NCBI GenBank assembly: GCA_035533295.1
Contig: DATLUA010000012.1
Span: forward strand, 113,566-177,565
Source of the DNA: JAGWJU01 sp035533295
GTDB taxonomy: Bacteria; Elusimicrobiota; Elusimicrobia; UBA1565; UBA9628
Direction: 5' to 3'
DNA length: 64,000 bases
Each line of letters begins with the position of its first letter. Within the stretch, counting starts at the first letter, position 1. The notes under the pieces were generated by a model. The model was not told the origin of the DNA, did no database searches, and worked only from the letters and a program-made list of their open reading frames with translations. Below, piece after piece: positions 10,028-18,524 of the stretch. The position numbers and the translations under genes were made by a program.

Positions 10028-11415
10028 GCGCTCGGCGGCGTTTTTGCGGAGCGGCGGGACTTGTCGCCGGCTTCCTTTTTGTGATGCTGTGCGCCCGCGC
10101 CTTCGCCGGGCAAGCCTTTCAAAAAGTCGTCGTGCGGCCCGGCGACACATTGTGGGGCATCGCCCGGACTTATCTCAAGGATCCGGACAAGTGGAATGAG
10201 ATTCTCAAGTACAACACCCTGCCTTCGCAAGATCCGACCGTGGCTCTTCCAGGCATGGTGCTGCGCGTCCCGGTGAGCCTTATCAAGCAAAGCCTGCAGG
10301 CGGCGTTCCTCGTGCAGAAAGAAAACACCGTGTATTTTCGCCGCCGCGAGACGGCCGGCTGGAGATCGGCCGCGCTGCACCTCGATTTGTATCAGGGGGA
10401 TTCTTTGCGGACGCTGGACAACGCGAGCGCGCGCGTGAAATTCCTGACCGGCGGCTTGCTCGCCATGAACGCGAACTCCATGGCGATCATCCAGCCGCCC
10501 AAGGCGGACTACGACGTCGATCTGGAGCGAGGCAGCATTTTCGTCGGCCACGCCCGGGTGGTGACCGCCTCGGCCCGCATCGAGCCCAAAACCAAGGGCA
10601 CGCAGTACATGGCCAAAGTCGGGGAGGACTTGAGCACCGTCGTCGAGGTCTATCGCGGGCGCGCCGCGGTCACGGCCCAGGGCCAGACCGTGGATGTCAA
10701 CGCGGGCATGACCAGCGTCGTTCCCAACGGTTTGGCGCCTAATTTGCCCCAAAAAATAGCCGATTTTTCCGCTTTGCAGGACCAGGCCGCTCAGTTGGGG
10801 GGAATTAAAGTCGCCGGGAGCTTCCCTTCATCCATGAACGCAGGCGCTCATCTCAGGAAACAGGCGTTAAAGGACGCCTCCTCCGGCATCGCTCAGGAAG
10901 TATCCTCGCTGGAAATCGGCGTTCCTGTTTCCGGATACCGGGTTCAGGCCTCGCGTTCGCCCGCTTTCGACACGCTGGTGTTTAACAAGGTTCTTGGCCA
11001 AGACGAAAAGTTCGATCCGGCATCGACGAACCTGCCTCCCGGGGTTTATTGGTGGCGCATCGCCCTTATCGACTTACTGGGTTCCCAGGAGGATTTTTCC
11101 GCGCCCAAGCGCTATGTCCTAGACGCGGGCAAGTCCTCCCAAGGCATTGATGCCTCTTCGCTCATGCTGCTGATTCATCCTCAGGACGGCGAGAACGTTT
11201 TTTCTCCCGAATACCGCGTTTCCGGGCGGCTTAAATCGGATCAGGCGACGGTGTCAGTGGACGGCCGGCCGGCGCGCCAGGACGAGGAGGGGAATTTCTT
11301 CGCAGATATCCGGCTTAAGGCGGGACTAAACACGGTGACCGTGACCGTCTTGAATGCCTCCGGACAAAGCGCTTCCGTTTCCAGGACTGTGCGTTATTCT
11401 CCGGGCGGCCAGTGA
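10024..11415 (+). CDS. Exported LysM and FecR-domain protein
   Basis: 463 residues. The start is the ATG at 10024, which overlaps the kinase stop and gives a clear signal peptide (Arg-rich n-region, hydrophobic core, ARAFAG). After it come a LysM peptidoglycan-binding domain (about residues 35-88; VRPGDTLWGIA) and a FecR-type domain (about 125-240; DLYQGDSLRTL, RGSIFVGHARV, AAVTAQGQTVDV). Next is a region containing YRVQASRSPAFDTL and WWRIALID, then a C-terminal Ig-like domain (LIHPQDGENVFSPEYRV onward). LysM-FecR proteins are thought to bind cell wall and act as scaffolds, and that is the likely role here. The stop abuts the convergent gene at 11416 with no spacer. Confidence 0.85.
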   Translation: MSARRRFCGAAGLVAGFLFVMLCARAFAGQAFQKVVVRPGDTLWGIARTYLKDPDKWNEILKYNTLPSQDPTVALPGMVLRVPVSLIKQSLQAAFLVQKENTVYFRRRETAGWRSAALHLDLYQGDSLRTLDNASARVKFLTGGLLAMNANSMAIIQPPKADYDVDLERGSIFVGHARVVTASARIEPKTKGTQYMAKVGEDLSTVVEVYRGRAAVTAQGQTVDVNAGMTSVVPNGLAPNLPQKIADFSALQDQAAQLGGIKVAGSFPSSMNAGAHLRKQALKDASSGIAQEVSSLEIGVPVSGYRVQASRSPAFDTLVFNKVLGQDEKFDPASTNLPPGVYWWRIALIDLLGSQEDFSAPKRYVLDAGKSSQGIDASSLMLLIHPQDGENVFSPEYRVSGRLKSDQATVSVDGRPARQDEEGNFFADIRLKAGLNTVTVTVLNASGQSASVSRTVRYSPGGQ

Positions 11416-13227
11416 TCAGTTTCCGGCGTCCGACGGGTTTTTAAGGGGCGGCGCTCGGAGCGCTCCCAGGCGCTCCAGCAGAGGATTGGCGAAAAAGGCC
11501 TCCTGGCTCTCCATGGGCGCCAGGATGGAGAGGATGACGCTTGAGTCGGGGTTCGGCCGGAGCGGCGGCGGCTCCTCGGCGGAGCGAGGCTGGGTGGCCA
11601 TGGATGCCGTGATATAACCCCATCGGCGCGGATCGCCCGGCGCGAGGTATCGAGGGATGGACAGCGTCAGGGTGGCCGTCGCGGAATCGGAGGCGACGTC
11701 CAACTGGGAGAGGAGCTGCGGCGGGCCGTCGATGGGCGAGCGGTAGAGGAAGGCCGTTTTCGAGTCCAGGCTTACGGCGTACTCCCACGCGTCGGCGACC
11801 TTCGTGTAGGCGTTGCGGCCGGGCAGAAGCTGCGTGGAGCCGGCGCCGGCGATGTGATTGACGTCGATGTAGGTGTCGAGCACGATGCGGTTGAAGGGTT
11901 GGCCGAATGCCGCATCTGAAGAGACGGCCGCCTGCATTTGATACTTCAAATCAATCGAAGCGGTGCTCCAATCGACCCGGAAGCTGGAAATGCCCCAGGG
12001 CGATTGAGGAACGGCGACGGCCGGGCCGGTGCTGGCCGGGACCTCGCCGATGCTTTGAGGCGGGTTTTCGAATTCAATCCAGGAAGAGCCTTGGCTGAAG
12101 GCGACGTCGGTGGGCATTTCCTGCGTTTGGGTTCCCGCCGCCAGCGCCTCGGCGCTGGAAATCTGAACCAGGGGATAATACAGGCTGTTGGGGTTCGGTT
12201 CGTCGATTTCACGATAGAGCGTCCGAAGGGCCGCGCGGAACTCCTTGTCGGCTGCGAGCGCCGTGGCCGGCTGGGTCGAGGCGATGAGCCGGAAAAAACG
12301 GCTCGCCTGGGCCTTGTGAAGCTGGTTGGTCGCTTCCTCGAGTGATCTTAAATCCGCGGAGCCGGAGTTTTGGTATTGCTCCATATCCAGGGCCGCCCTG
12401 GCATAGAGCGACCAGGCGGCTTGGCTGGGGCCGGAAGAGTTCCAAAGAGCATAATCGCCGGCCCAGGTCGGCCACAGGGAAACTTCGGATGAGGCGCTCA
12501 AGAGCCCTTGATGCCGCGCGACCGCGTCGGAAACGGTCGACCACGATTCCCTCACGCCGCCGGCCGCCGCTTGGCGAAGAATGCCCAGCATGCTTCCCTC
12601 GGGCGCCAGTCCATCCGCCTCGTCGATAACAACGGGGCCACGGCCCGAGAACGCGAACGGAGAGCTAAATCCCGGCAGATCATCGGCCGTGATGGGGGAA
12701 AAAGGCACGAGGACCATGCCGGAGAATTGCGCCCATTGTCCGGCCGTTCGGGGATAATTTCCGGTCGCGACCCATTTCAACGACATGGCTTTGAAAGCGG
12801 GGAACAATCCAGGGGCGACGGCCCCTCCGCCGGGGACATAGCCCGCGGGGATGGAGCCGAGGATATTCTGGAATTTCTCGTGGGCCAGGGAGAGAAGGTC
12901 CAAGGCGTCCTGGGGACGGGGCGCTTGGCCGTTGGACGCGATGAGGGGAAGAATGGGATCTCCGTCTATTCGGGCGGCGATTTCGATGCGCCCGCCTTGA
13001 ATAAGGGGCGCCAATGTTTCGCGCGCTTTGGCCGTGAGTTGGCTGGGATAAACCGCGATGGTCAAGTCCGGTGACCCGGCCGCGACGAAGTCCGTGGAGA
13101 ATTGGCTCCAATTCGAGAAATCGGCCGCGGGAACCCATAAGACGGCCATCGGGTTTTCCGTCAGGGTAAAGCAATGCCCGACGGAGGGCGCAAAGAGCAG
13201 GGCTAGCGCCGCCGCGAAGGCGTTCAT
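11416..13227 (-). CDS. Secreted GH57-related protein with glucodextranase-type C-terminal module
   Basis: 603 residues with an N-terminal signal peptide (hydrophobic residues 2-15, cleavage near GHC). The first two thirds resemble the barrel and helical region of family 57 glycoside hydrolase-like proteins: a long N-terminal domain, a YVPGGGAVAPGLFPA segment and helical WSLYARAALDMEQYQ. The last third (from about residue 410, NRIVLDTYIDVNHI onward) resembles the DOMON-like domain found at the C terminus of glucodextranase and pullulanases. I cannot identify the catalytic Glu/Asp pair with certainty, so activity is unproven. It overlaps the upstream CBM48 gene by 4 bp (13224-13227), which suggests coupled translation and a shared alpha-glucan role. 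Confidence 0.6.
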   Translation of the reverse strand: MNAFAAALALLFAPSVGHCFTLTENPMAVLWVPAADFSNWSQFSTDFVAAGSPDLTIAVYPSQLTAKARETLAPLIQGGRIEIAARIDGDPILPLIASNGQAPRPQDALDLLSLAHEKFQNILGSIPAGYVPGGGAVAPGLFPAFKAMSLKWVATGNYPRTAGQWAQFSGMVLVPFSPITADDLPGFSSPFAFSGRGPVVIDEADGLAPEGSMLGILRQAAAGGVRESWSTVSDAVARHQGLLSASSEVSLWPTWAGDYALWNSSGPSQAAWSLYARAALDMEQYQNSGSADLRSLEEATNQLHKAQASRFFRLIASTQPATALAADKEFRAALRTLYREIDEPNPNSLYYPLVQISSAEALAAGTQTQEMPTDVAFSQGSSWIEFENPPQSIGEVPASTGPAVAVPQSPWGISSFRVDWSTASIDLKYQMQAAVSSDAAFGQPFNRIVLDTYIDVNHIAGAGSTQLLPGRNAYTKVADAWEYAVSLDSKTAFLYRSPIDGPPQLLSQLDVASDSATATLTLSIPRYLAPGDPRRWGYITASMATQPRSAEEPPPLRPNPDSSVILSILAPMESQEAFFANPLLERLGALRAPPLKNPSDAGN

Positions 13228-13688
13228 TTGACGATCTTGAGCGAGGTCCAGCGGCCGTCGGTTTCCTCGCTCTTGCGGTTATTCGGGTCCAGCATGGGCT
13301 TGCCGTCGACCAGGAAAAGATAGTGATATCGGCCCGCGGGCAGAGCCAGGCTGGCTTGCCACCAGCCGCGCGATTTCCGGTTCAAGACGAACGTCCCTGC
13401 CTTCCAGGCGTTGAACTCGCCGATGACCGACACGGATTTGGCCTTCGGAGCCCGCAGGCGAAACGTCGCGAATTTAATTTGCGGCAGCCGCCGGCCGGGT
13501 TTGGGGCGGGAGGCGTCGTTGTGATGGAAAGAGCCGGGAAATGTTTGGCGCAGCGTCGCTGGTTCAAGGCCGCTTAAAAAATTCCGATAGCCCAGGACGG
13601 ACTTGAGCAGAAGAGTGGAGGGGACGGCGAGAAGAGTAAAGCCCAAGATCAGGCTTCCCCAGAAAAGCCATTTTCCCCGATCCGTCAT
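13224..13688 (-). CDS. Membrane-anchored CBM48 (glycogen-binding) protein
   Basis: 154 residues. One N-terminal membrane helix (about 8-28, LFWGSLILGFTLLAVPS) is followed by a linker and an isoamylase/AMPK-type carbohydrate-binding module (about 70-150). The module is recognisable from FRLRAPKAKSVSVIGEFNAW, WWQASLALPAGRYHYLFLVDG and a C-terminal DPNNRK. Such modules bind alpha-1,4-glucans. The ATGA overlap with the GH57-like gene argues for a pair, with this protein holding glucan or the partner at the membrane. It is divergent from glutamate dehydrogenase with 40 bp between the two starts. Confidence 0.75.
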   Translation of the reverse strand: MTDRGKWLFWGSLILGFTLLAVPSTLLLKSVLGYRNFLSGLEPATLRQTFPGSFHHNDASRPKPGRRLPQIKFATFRLRAPKAKSVSVIGEFNAWKAGTFVLNRKSRGWWQASLALPAGRYHYLFLVDGKPMLDPNNRKSEETDGRWTSLKIVK

Positions 13689-13692
13689 TGTA

Positions 13693-13721
13693 TTGAGGAT
13701 ATCATTTTTAAATTATAGAAT
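13693..13721 (+). promoter_or_regulatory. Predicted promoter of glutamate dehydrogenase gene
   Basis: TTGAGG (13693-13698), a 17-bp spacer and TAGAAT (13716-13721). Only 7 bp separate the -10 box from the ATG at 13729, so the transcript is predicted to be leaderless or nearly so. No Shine-Dalgarno motif precedes the ATG, which agrees with this. Confidence 0.5.
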
Positions 13722-13728
13722 CCGGCGT

Positions 13729-15057
13729 ATGGAAACCAAAACGTCGGCCAAGTCTACGCAGCGCTCGTCGCAGGTCAGGATTTCAAGGCCGCCATCGGCG
13801 GCTGTGGAGTCTTCGGAGTCCAACCCTTGGGTTCAGGCCATGGAGCAATTGGATCGGGCCGGAGCCAAGATGAAAATGGGCGAGGACGTCCTGGAAAGGC
13901 TTCGCCACTGCAAGCGAATCCTCACCGTTTCCGTGCCGGTCACCATGGACGACGGCACGCTCAAGGTTTTTGAAGGCTACCGCATCCAGCACAACCTGGA
14001 TCGCGGCCCAGCCAAGGGCGGCATCCGCTACCACCCGCAGGTTTCCGTGGACGAGGTCAAGGCGCTGGCGTTTTGGATGACCATGAAATGCGCCGTGGTG
14101 AATCTTCCCTATGGCGGCGCCAAGGGCGGGGTCATCTGCGATCCCACGAAGATGACCATCGGCGAAATCGAGCGCCTGACGCGCCGCTACACGTCGGAAA
14201 TCTCCATCATCATCGGCCCGGACAAGGACATTCCCGCGCCCGACGTCAACACCAACGAGCAGATCATGAGCTGGGTCATGGACACCTACTCGATGACCAT
14301 CGGCTATTCCTGCCCGGGAGTGGTGACCGGAAAGCCCATCGACGTGGGCGGCTCCTTGGGGCGGCGCGAGGCCACGGGCCGCGGAGTTTTCTACATCACC
14401 CGCGAATTGGCCGACGCCAAGGGCTTCGACTTGACGAAATCGACCGTCGCCATCCAGGGCTTCGGCAATGTCGGCTCCAACGCCGCCAAGGTGTTCTTCG
14501 AGCACGGCAGCAAAGTGGTCGGAGTCTCGGACGTGACTGGGGGAATCTACGATCCCAACGGCCTGCCCATCCCCGAGGTCATCGCTTATGTCGCCCGGCA
14601 GGGCTCTCTGGCGGGCTATCCCGGAGGCAAGCGCGTTCCGGCGAACGAATTCGTTGAGGTGCCCTGCGACGTTCTTGTCCCCGCCGCCATGGAAAACCAG
14701 ATCACCCACGAGAACGCGGGGCGCATCAAAGCCAAGTACATCATCGAGGGCGCCAATGGGCCCACGAGCAACGCGGCCGACCGCATCTTGAACGAGCGCG
14801 GCATCATCGTGATTCCGGACATCCTGGCCAACGCGGGCGGCGTGACCGTCAGCTACTTCGAGTGGGTGCAGGACATCCAGGCCTATTTCTGGAGCGAAAA
14901 GGACATCAACGCGCGCTTGCAGGAAATCATGGTCCGGGCCTTCCGCGACGTCTGGGACATGGCTCAAAAAGAGAAGGTGGACATGCGCTTGGCGGCGTTC
15001 ATGGTGGGCTTGAACCGCCTGGCCAAGGCCGTGCGCCTGCGCGGACGGTTCCCCTGA
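13729..15057 (+). CDS. gdhA: Glutamate dehydrogenase (Glu/Leu/Phe/Val family)
   Basis: 442 residues. It catalyses reversible oxidative deamination of glutamate to 2-oxoglutarate in the cytoplasm, linking carbon and nitrogen metabolism. The family signature LPYGGAKGG carries the catalytic lysine (K132), the substrate-binding GPAKGGIRYH lies at about 93-102, and the Rossmann motif GFGNVG lies at about 245-250. The length is normal for hexameric bacterial enzymes. The start at 13729 gives a roughly 30-residue Ser/Thr-rich extension before the conserved domain; an in-frame start upstream would only add non-homologous residues. Cofactor preference (NAD or NADP) cannot be judged safely by eye. Confidence 0.93.
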   Translation: METKTSAKSTQRSSQVRISRPPSAAVESSESNPWVQAMEQLDRAGAKMKMGEDVLERLRHCKRILTVSVPVTMDDGTLKVFEGYRIQHNLDRGPAKGGIRYHPQVSVDEVKALAFWMTMKCAVVNLPYGGAKGGVICDPTKMTIGEIERLTRRYTSEISIIIGPDKDIPAPDVNTNEQIMSWVMDTYSMTIGYSCPGVVTGKPIDVGGSLGRREATGRGVFYITRELADAKGFDLTKSTVAIQGFGNVGSNAAKVFFEHGSKVVGVSDVTGGIYDPNGLPIPEVIAYVARQGSLAGYPGGKRVPANEFVEVPCDVLVPAAMENQITHENAGRIKAKYIIEGANGPTSNAADRILNERGIIVIPDILANAGGVTVSYFEWVQDIQAYFWSEKDINARLQEIMVRAFRDVWDMAQKEKVDMRLAAFMVGLNRLAKAVRLRGRFP

Positions 15058-15084
15058 TCTCCCCCGGGTTTTGCCCGGTTGTCC

Positions 15085-16974
15085 GTGAGGATTCTCGTCG
15101 CGCCCAACGCCTTCAAGGGCAGCTTGTCCGCGCTTGAGGCGGCGCGGGCTTTTGGAGCGGGGATTCTGCGCGAATCGCCCAAATCCATCGTGACGATTTT
15201 TCCCATTTCGGACGGCGGAGACGGCTTGATGGAGGCGCTGCTCTGGTTCGAGGGCGGCCGCAAGGTCCGGGCTTGGGTCAAAGGCCCTCTGGGCGAGCGG
15301 CGGCGGGCCGCTTTTGGACTGCTTCCCAACGGCGAGGCGGTCGTGGAAATGGCCAAGGCCTCGGGCTTGGCTTTGGTTCCGCCTTCGCGCCGCAATCCGC
15401 TTCTGACGACGTCGTGGGGCACCGGTGATTTGATCGCCGCCGCTATCCGCAAGGGGGCGCGGACCATCATTCTGGGCATGGGCGGCAGCGCCAGTTCGGA
15501 CGGCGGCGCGGGTATGGCGCGGGCTCTTGGAGTTCGTTTCTTGGACGCCAAAGGCCGGGAGCTTTCGCGGGGCGCCGAACACTTGAAAAATCTGGCCCGC
15601 ATTGACGTCGAGCAGTTTTTAAAGGCGGCCCGGGCGGTCAAAGTCATCGCCGTTTCCGACGTGGACAATCCGCTCTTGGGCCCGCGCGGATCGGCCCGCG
15701 TATTCGGCCCGCAAAAAGGAGCGACCCCCGCGATGGTCGGAATTTTGGAAGAAGCCCTGGCGCGCTACGCGGCCGTCATCAAAAGAGACATGGGCGTGGA
15801 CGTTTCCAAAGCGCCCGGCAGCGGCGCCGCCGGAGGGCTTGGCGCCGGATTAATGGCTTTTTTAGGCGCGGAAGTGGCGCCGGGCGCGCGGTGGTTTCTC
15901 CGGCGCTGCCGGGCGGAGAAAGCGCTCGCGCGCGCGGACGCCTTGATGACCGGCGAGGGCAGGCTCGACAAGACCAGCTTTTACGGGAAGGCTCCCGTTG
16001 AAATCGCGCGCTTGGCCGCGGCGCGAAAAATCCCAGGCGCCTTTGTCTGCGGCGGCATCGACGCGGACGCCCGCCGCCGGCTGCGCTCTCTGGGCGTCAA
16101 GGCGGCCGTGAGCTTTTCCGAAGCGGGCGCGAGCGCCAAAAACACGTTGTCCCGAGCGAAGGTCTGGGCGACGAAAGCCGCCCGGATCGCCGCCCGAGGC
16201 TTGGCTGCGGCGCTGGTGCTTTGCTTTGCCGCGGGCATGGCCCGCGCCGCCGCGAGCCAACGCCCTTCCCGAGAGCTCGCGCGACGCTCGGCCTCCGGCC
16301 TCGACCGCGCCGATTGGCTTTACTTCCACAGGAACCAGGATGACAACTTGAACAAGTGCCTGGCCGATTTGAACGAGTTGCTGGCGAAGAACCCCAAGGA
16401 TGGCGAGGCCCTCTGGCGCGAGGGCCGCGCCATGATCCGGGCCGGGGAATCCTTGCAAGGCCGGAAAGCCAAGATTGTGGAATTCCGCGAGGCCATGGAC
16501 ACGCTCAAGAAGTCCGTGGCGCTCTCGCCGCGCGACGCCGACGCGCATTTCTGGCTGGGCGTGGCCATGGGGCGCATGGGGCAGGCGCAGGGCATCCTGC
16601 ATTCCTTGTTCCTTGTCGGGCCTCTGCGCCGGGAGATGAAGGCGGTGCTTGCCATCGATCCCAATTACGCCGGCGCGCACCGGGTCTTTGGGGAAATGTA
16701 TCTCCAGATTCCGCGCTTCGCGGGGGGCAGCGTCTCCAAGGGAATCAAGGAGATAGAAGACTCCGTGCGTCTGGCGCCGTCGGCCACGAGCAATTACGTG
16801 GCGCTGGCCCAAGCTTATAAATCCGTCGGGGAAAAGGCCAAGGCCGTTGAGACGCTAAATCGGATGATGCAGGTCAAAAATCCCGACGATCCGGCCGAGT
16901 ATCCCGACGACGTGAAGGACGCGAAGACGCTGCTGGAAAAGCTGGAGCCCGCGACGTTGCCCAACTTCCGCTAA
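15085..16974 (+). CDS. Glycerate kinase fused to an export-signal-like segment and TPR domain
   Basis: 629 residues from the GTG at 15085, chosen because it yields MRILVAPNAFKGSLSA, the usual glycerate 2-kinase N terminus; TTG at 15079 is an alternative. Residues 1-370 are a complete GarK/GlxK-family glycerate kinase (SDGGDG, ILGMGGSASSDGGAG, GSGAAGGLGAGL, TGEGRLDKTS), which phosphorylates D-glycerate to a phosphoglycerate. There is then no stop: a hydrophobic stretch (LAAALVLCFAAG) looks like a signal peptide core with a preceding Lys/Arg n-region. The in-frame repeat (16243-16310) follows, then about 220 residues of TPR-like helices. A cytoplasmic enzyme joined to an exported TPR protein is odd. 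An internal start (for example TTG 16201) making a separate protein, or a sequencing frameshift, is possible. The stop overlaps purH by 4 bp. Confidence 0.75.
   Translation: MRILVAPNAFKGSLSALEAARAFGAGILRESPKSIVTIFPISDGGDGLMEALLWFEGGRKVRAWVKGPLGERRRAAFGLLPNGEAVVEMAKASGLALVPPSRRNPLLTTSWGTGDLIAAAIRKGARTIILGMGGSASSDGGAGMARALGVRFLDAKGRELSRGAEHLKNLARIDVEQFLKAARAVKVIAVSDVDNPLLGPRGSARVFGPQKGATPAMVGILEEALARYAAVIKRDMGVDVSKAPGSGAAGGLGAGLMAFLGAEVAPGARWFLRRCRAEKALARADALMTGEGRLDKTSFYGKAPVEIARLAAARKIPGAFVCGGIDADARRRLRSLGVKAAVSFSEAGASAKNTLSRAKVWATKAARIAARGLAAALVLCFAAGMARAAASQRPSRELARRSASGLDRADWLYFHRNQDDNLNKCLADLNELLAKNPKDGEALWREGRAMIRAGESLQGRKAKIVEFREAMDTLKKSVALSPRDADAHFWLGVAMGRMGQAQGILHSLFLVGPLRREMKAVLAIDPNYAGAHRVFGEMYLQIPRFAGGSVSKGIKEIEDSVRLAPSATSNYVALAQAYKSVGEKAKAVETLNRMMQVKNPDDPAEYPDDVKDAKTLLEKLEPATLPNFR
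16243..16310 (+). repeat. In-frame dispersed palindromic repeat, copy 2
   Basis: Second copy of the 68-bp repeat (59/68 identical to 7613-7680, same frame). The palindromic core TCGCGCGA is at 16277-16284. It lies exactly at the junction between the signal-like segment and the TPR domain of the glycerate kinase fusion. Confidence 0.7.
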
Positions 16975-18524
16975 TGCCGGAAGTGGCGCATCCCGGTAAA
17001 AAGCAGGGTTAGGCCGCGCTCGTCCGCCGCCGCCACGGCGTCCTTGTCCTCGGAGGAGCCGCCCGGTTCGATGATGGCGGAAATTCCCGCCTGCGCGGCC
17101 TCCAAGACGTGCTCCGCGGAAAGCGTCCCGTCCGAGGCCAGGACCAGCGGCAACCCGGCCGTGAGAATCGGATGGCGCTCCTGGCTTTTGACGAGCGCGA
17201 GCCGCAGGGCGTCCAGCCGGGCGGTCTGTCCGCCGCCGATGCCCAGAGTGGCCGAGCCGCGGCAGATGACGGCGGCGTGCGTGCGGCATTCCTTCGCCGT
17301 GAGCCAGGCCAGCTTGAGCGACTTCATTTCAAGCTCGTTCGGGGCGCGCTTGGAGACGTTTTTGATTTCGCCGCCGAAGGGCTGGTTGTCGCGGTCCTGC
17401 ACCATGACGCCGCCTGCCACGCTGCGCAAATCGAGCTCGTGCGCTGAGATGAGAATGGAGGGAAGGGTCACCAGGCGAATGTCTTTCTTCGTTTTAAGGA
17501 CGCTAAAAGCCTTCGGGGAAAACTGCGGCGCGGCGATGAGCCCGACGTATTCCTCGGCGAAAAAAACCGCGGTATCCTCGTCCACCTCGCGGTTGACCGC
17601 GGCCGTGCCCCGGTCGGCGCCGCGGGGATCGCAGCGGTAGGCCGCCCGGGCGGCCTCGGAGAGTTTTTCCGCGCTCGCCGCTCCGGCCGGCGCCGCGTGC
17701 TTGACCACGGCGCAGGCGGCGTCCTGGATGTCCGTCGCCAAGGCCCATGCGATTTCAATATCCAGGTAGTGGTTATAGGAAAGCGGTTTGCCCCAGACCA
17801 GCGTGGCCGCGTTGATGCCCCAGGGCCTGGCGCCGCTCAAGGTGTAGAGAGCGCCCTGCTGCTGGGGGTTTTCGCCGTAGCGCAAGTCGGCGGTTTTCTT
17901 CAAGCCCACTGCGAACTCGTCCGGGAGCTTGTCCCACTTGTCGCCCAGGTATTGGGCCACGGTCGTGTCGTAGTAGGCGCTGTAATGAAAGGCCTTGGCC
18001 GCCAGGCTCTGCCGGCGCTCCAAGCGCAGCCGCTTGTACTGGCGCAGGGATTCCAGGACCGGCTGGTAGTCGTCGGGATCGCAGAGGCAGACGACGTGTC
18101 GGAAGTTCCGCGCGGCCGCGCGCAAAAGGGCCGAGCCCGAGACGTCGATGTAGTCGAGGATTTCGGCCTGCGAAAGGGCCGGATCGCTGATGATGTCCGC
18201 GACGGGGTAAAGATTGACGGCGACGATGTCTAAGGGGGGAATGCCGAGGCGGTCCAATTCGCCCATGCGGGCCGGGTCGCTGCGATCGGCCGCGATGCCG
18301 GCCAGGATGGCCGGGTCCAGGAGCGAGAGCGGGCCGGATATTGCGCTCGGGCGGGAAGACGCGGGTCCGACTTCAGTGACCTCGAGCTCGGCTTGCCGCA
18401 GGGTCGCGGCCGTGGCGCCGAAGGAAAGGATTTCATAGCCCATGGATTTGAGCGAATAGGCGAAATCGACGATCCCGGTCTTGTCCGTGACGCTTAATAG
18501 CGCGCGTCCTTTGTTCTGGTTCAT
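16971..18524 (-). CDS. purH: Bifunctional AICAR transformylase/IMP cyclohydrolase
   Basis: 517 residues, normal length. It performs the last two steps of de novo IMP synthesis. The N-terminal cyclohydrolase domain begins with LLSVTDKTGIVDFA and includes VAVNLYPV. The transformylase domain has RYGENPQQ, the catalytic Lys-His in VVKHAAPAG, and the conserved C terminus TGMRHFRH. The start overlaps the ligA stop (ATGA, 18521-18524), and the 3' end overlaps the convergent glycerate kinase fusion by CTAA. It is the last gene of the ribBA-ribH-nusB-ligA-purH run. Confidence 0.97.
   Translation of the reverse strand: MNQNKGRALLSVTDKTGIVDFAYSLKSMGYEILSFGATAATLRQAELEVTEVGPASSRPSAISGPLSLLDPAILAGIAADRSDPARMGELDRLGIPPLDIVAVNLYPVADIISDPALSQAEILDYIDVSGSALLRAAARNFRHVVCLCDPDDYQPVLESLRQYKRLRLERRQSLAAKAFHYSAYYDTTVAQYLGDKWDKLPDEFAVGLKKTADLRYGENPQQQGALYTLSGARPWGINAATLVWGKPLSYNHYLDIEIAWALATDIQDAACAVVKHAAPAGAASAEKLSEAARAAYRCDPRGADRGTAAVNREVDEDTAVFFAEEYVGLIAAPQFSPKAFSVLKTKKDIRLVTLPSILISAHELDLRSVAGGVMVQDRDNQPFGGEIKNVSKRAPNELEMKSLKLAWLTAKECRTHAAVICRGSATLGIGGGQTARLDALRLALVKSQERHPILTAGLPLVLASDGTLSAEHVLEAAQAGISAIIEPGGSSEDKDAVAAADERGLTLLFTGMRHFRH

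Noticed and set aside
15058..15084. Terminator after glutamate dehydrogenase
   Set aside because: CCGGG/CCCGG can form a 5-bp stem, but no T tract follows and the next gene starts at once.
13783..15582. 599-codon open frame on the minus strand
   Set aside because: Antisense to glutamate dehydrogenase and the glycerate kinase start; rich in His/Arg/Gly with no motif, typical shadow of high third-position GC.
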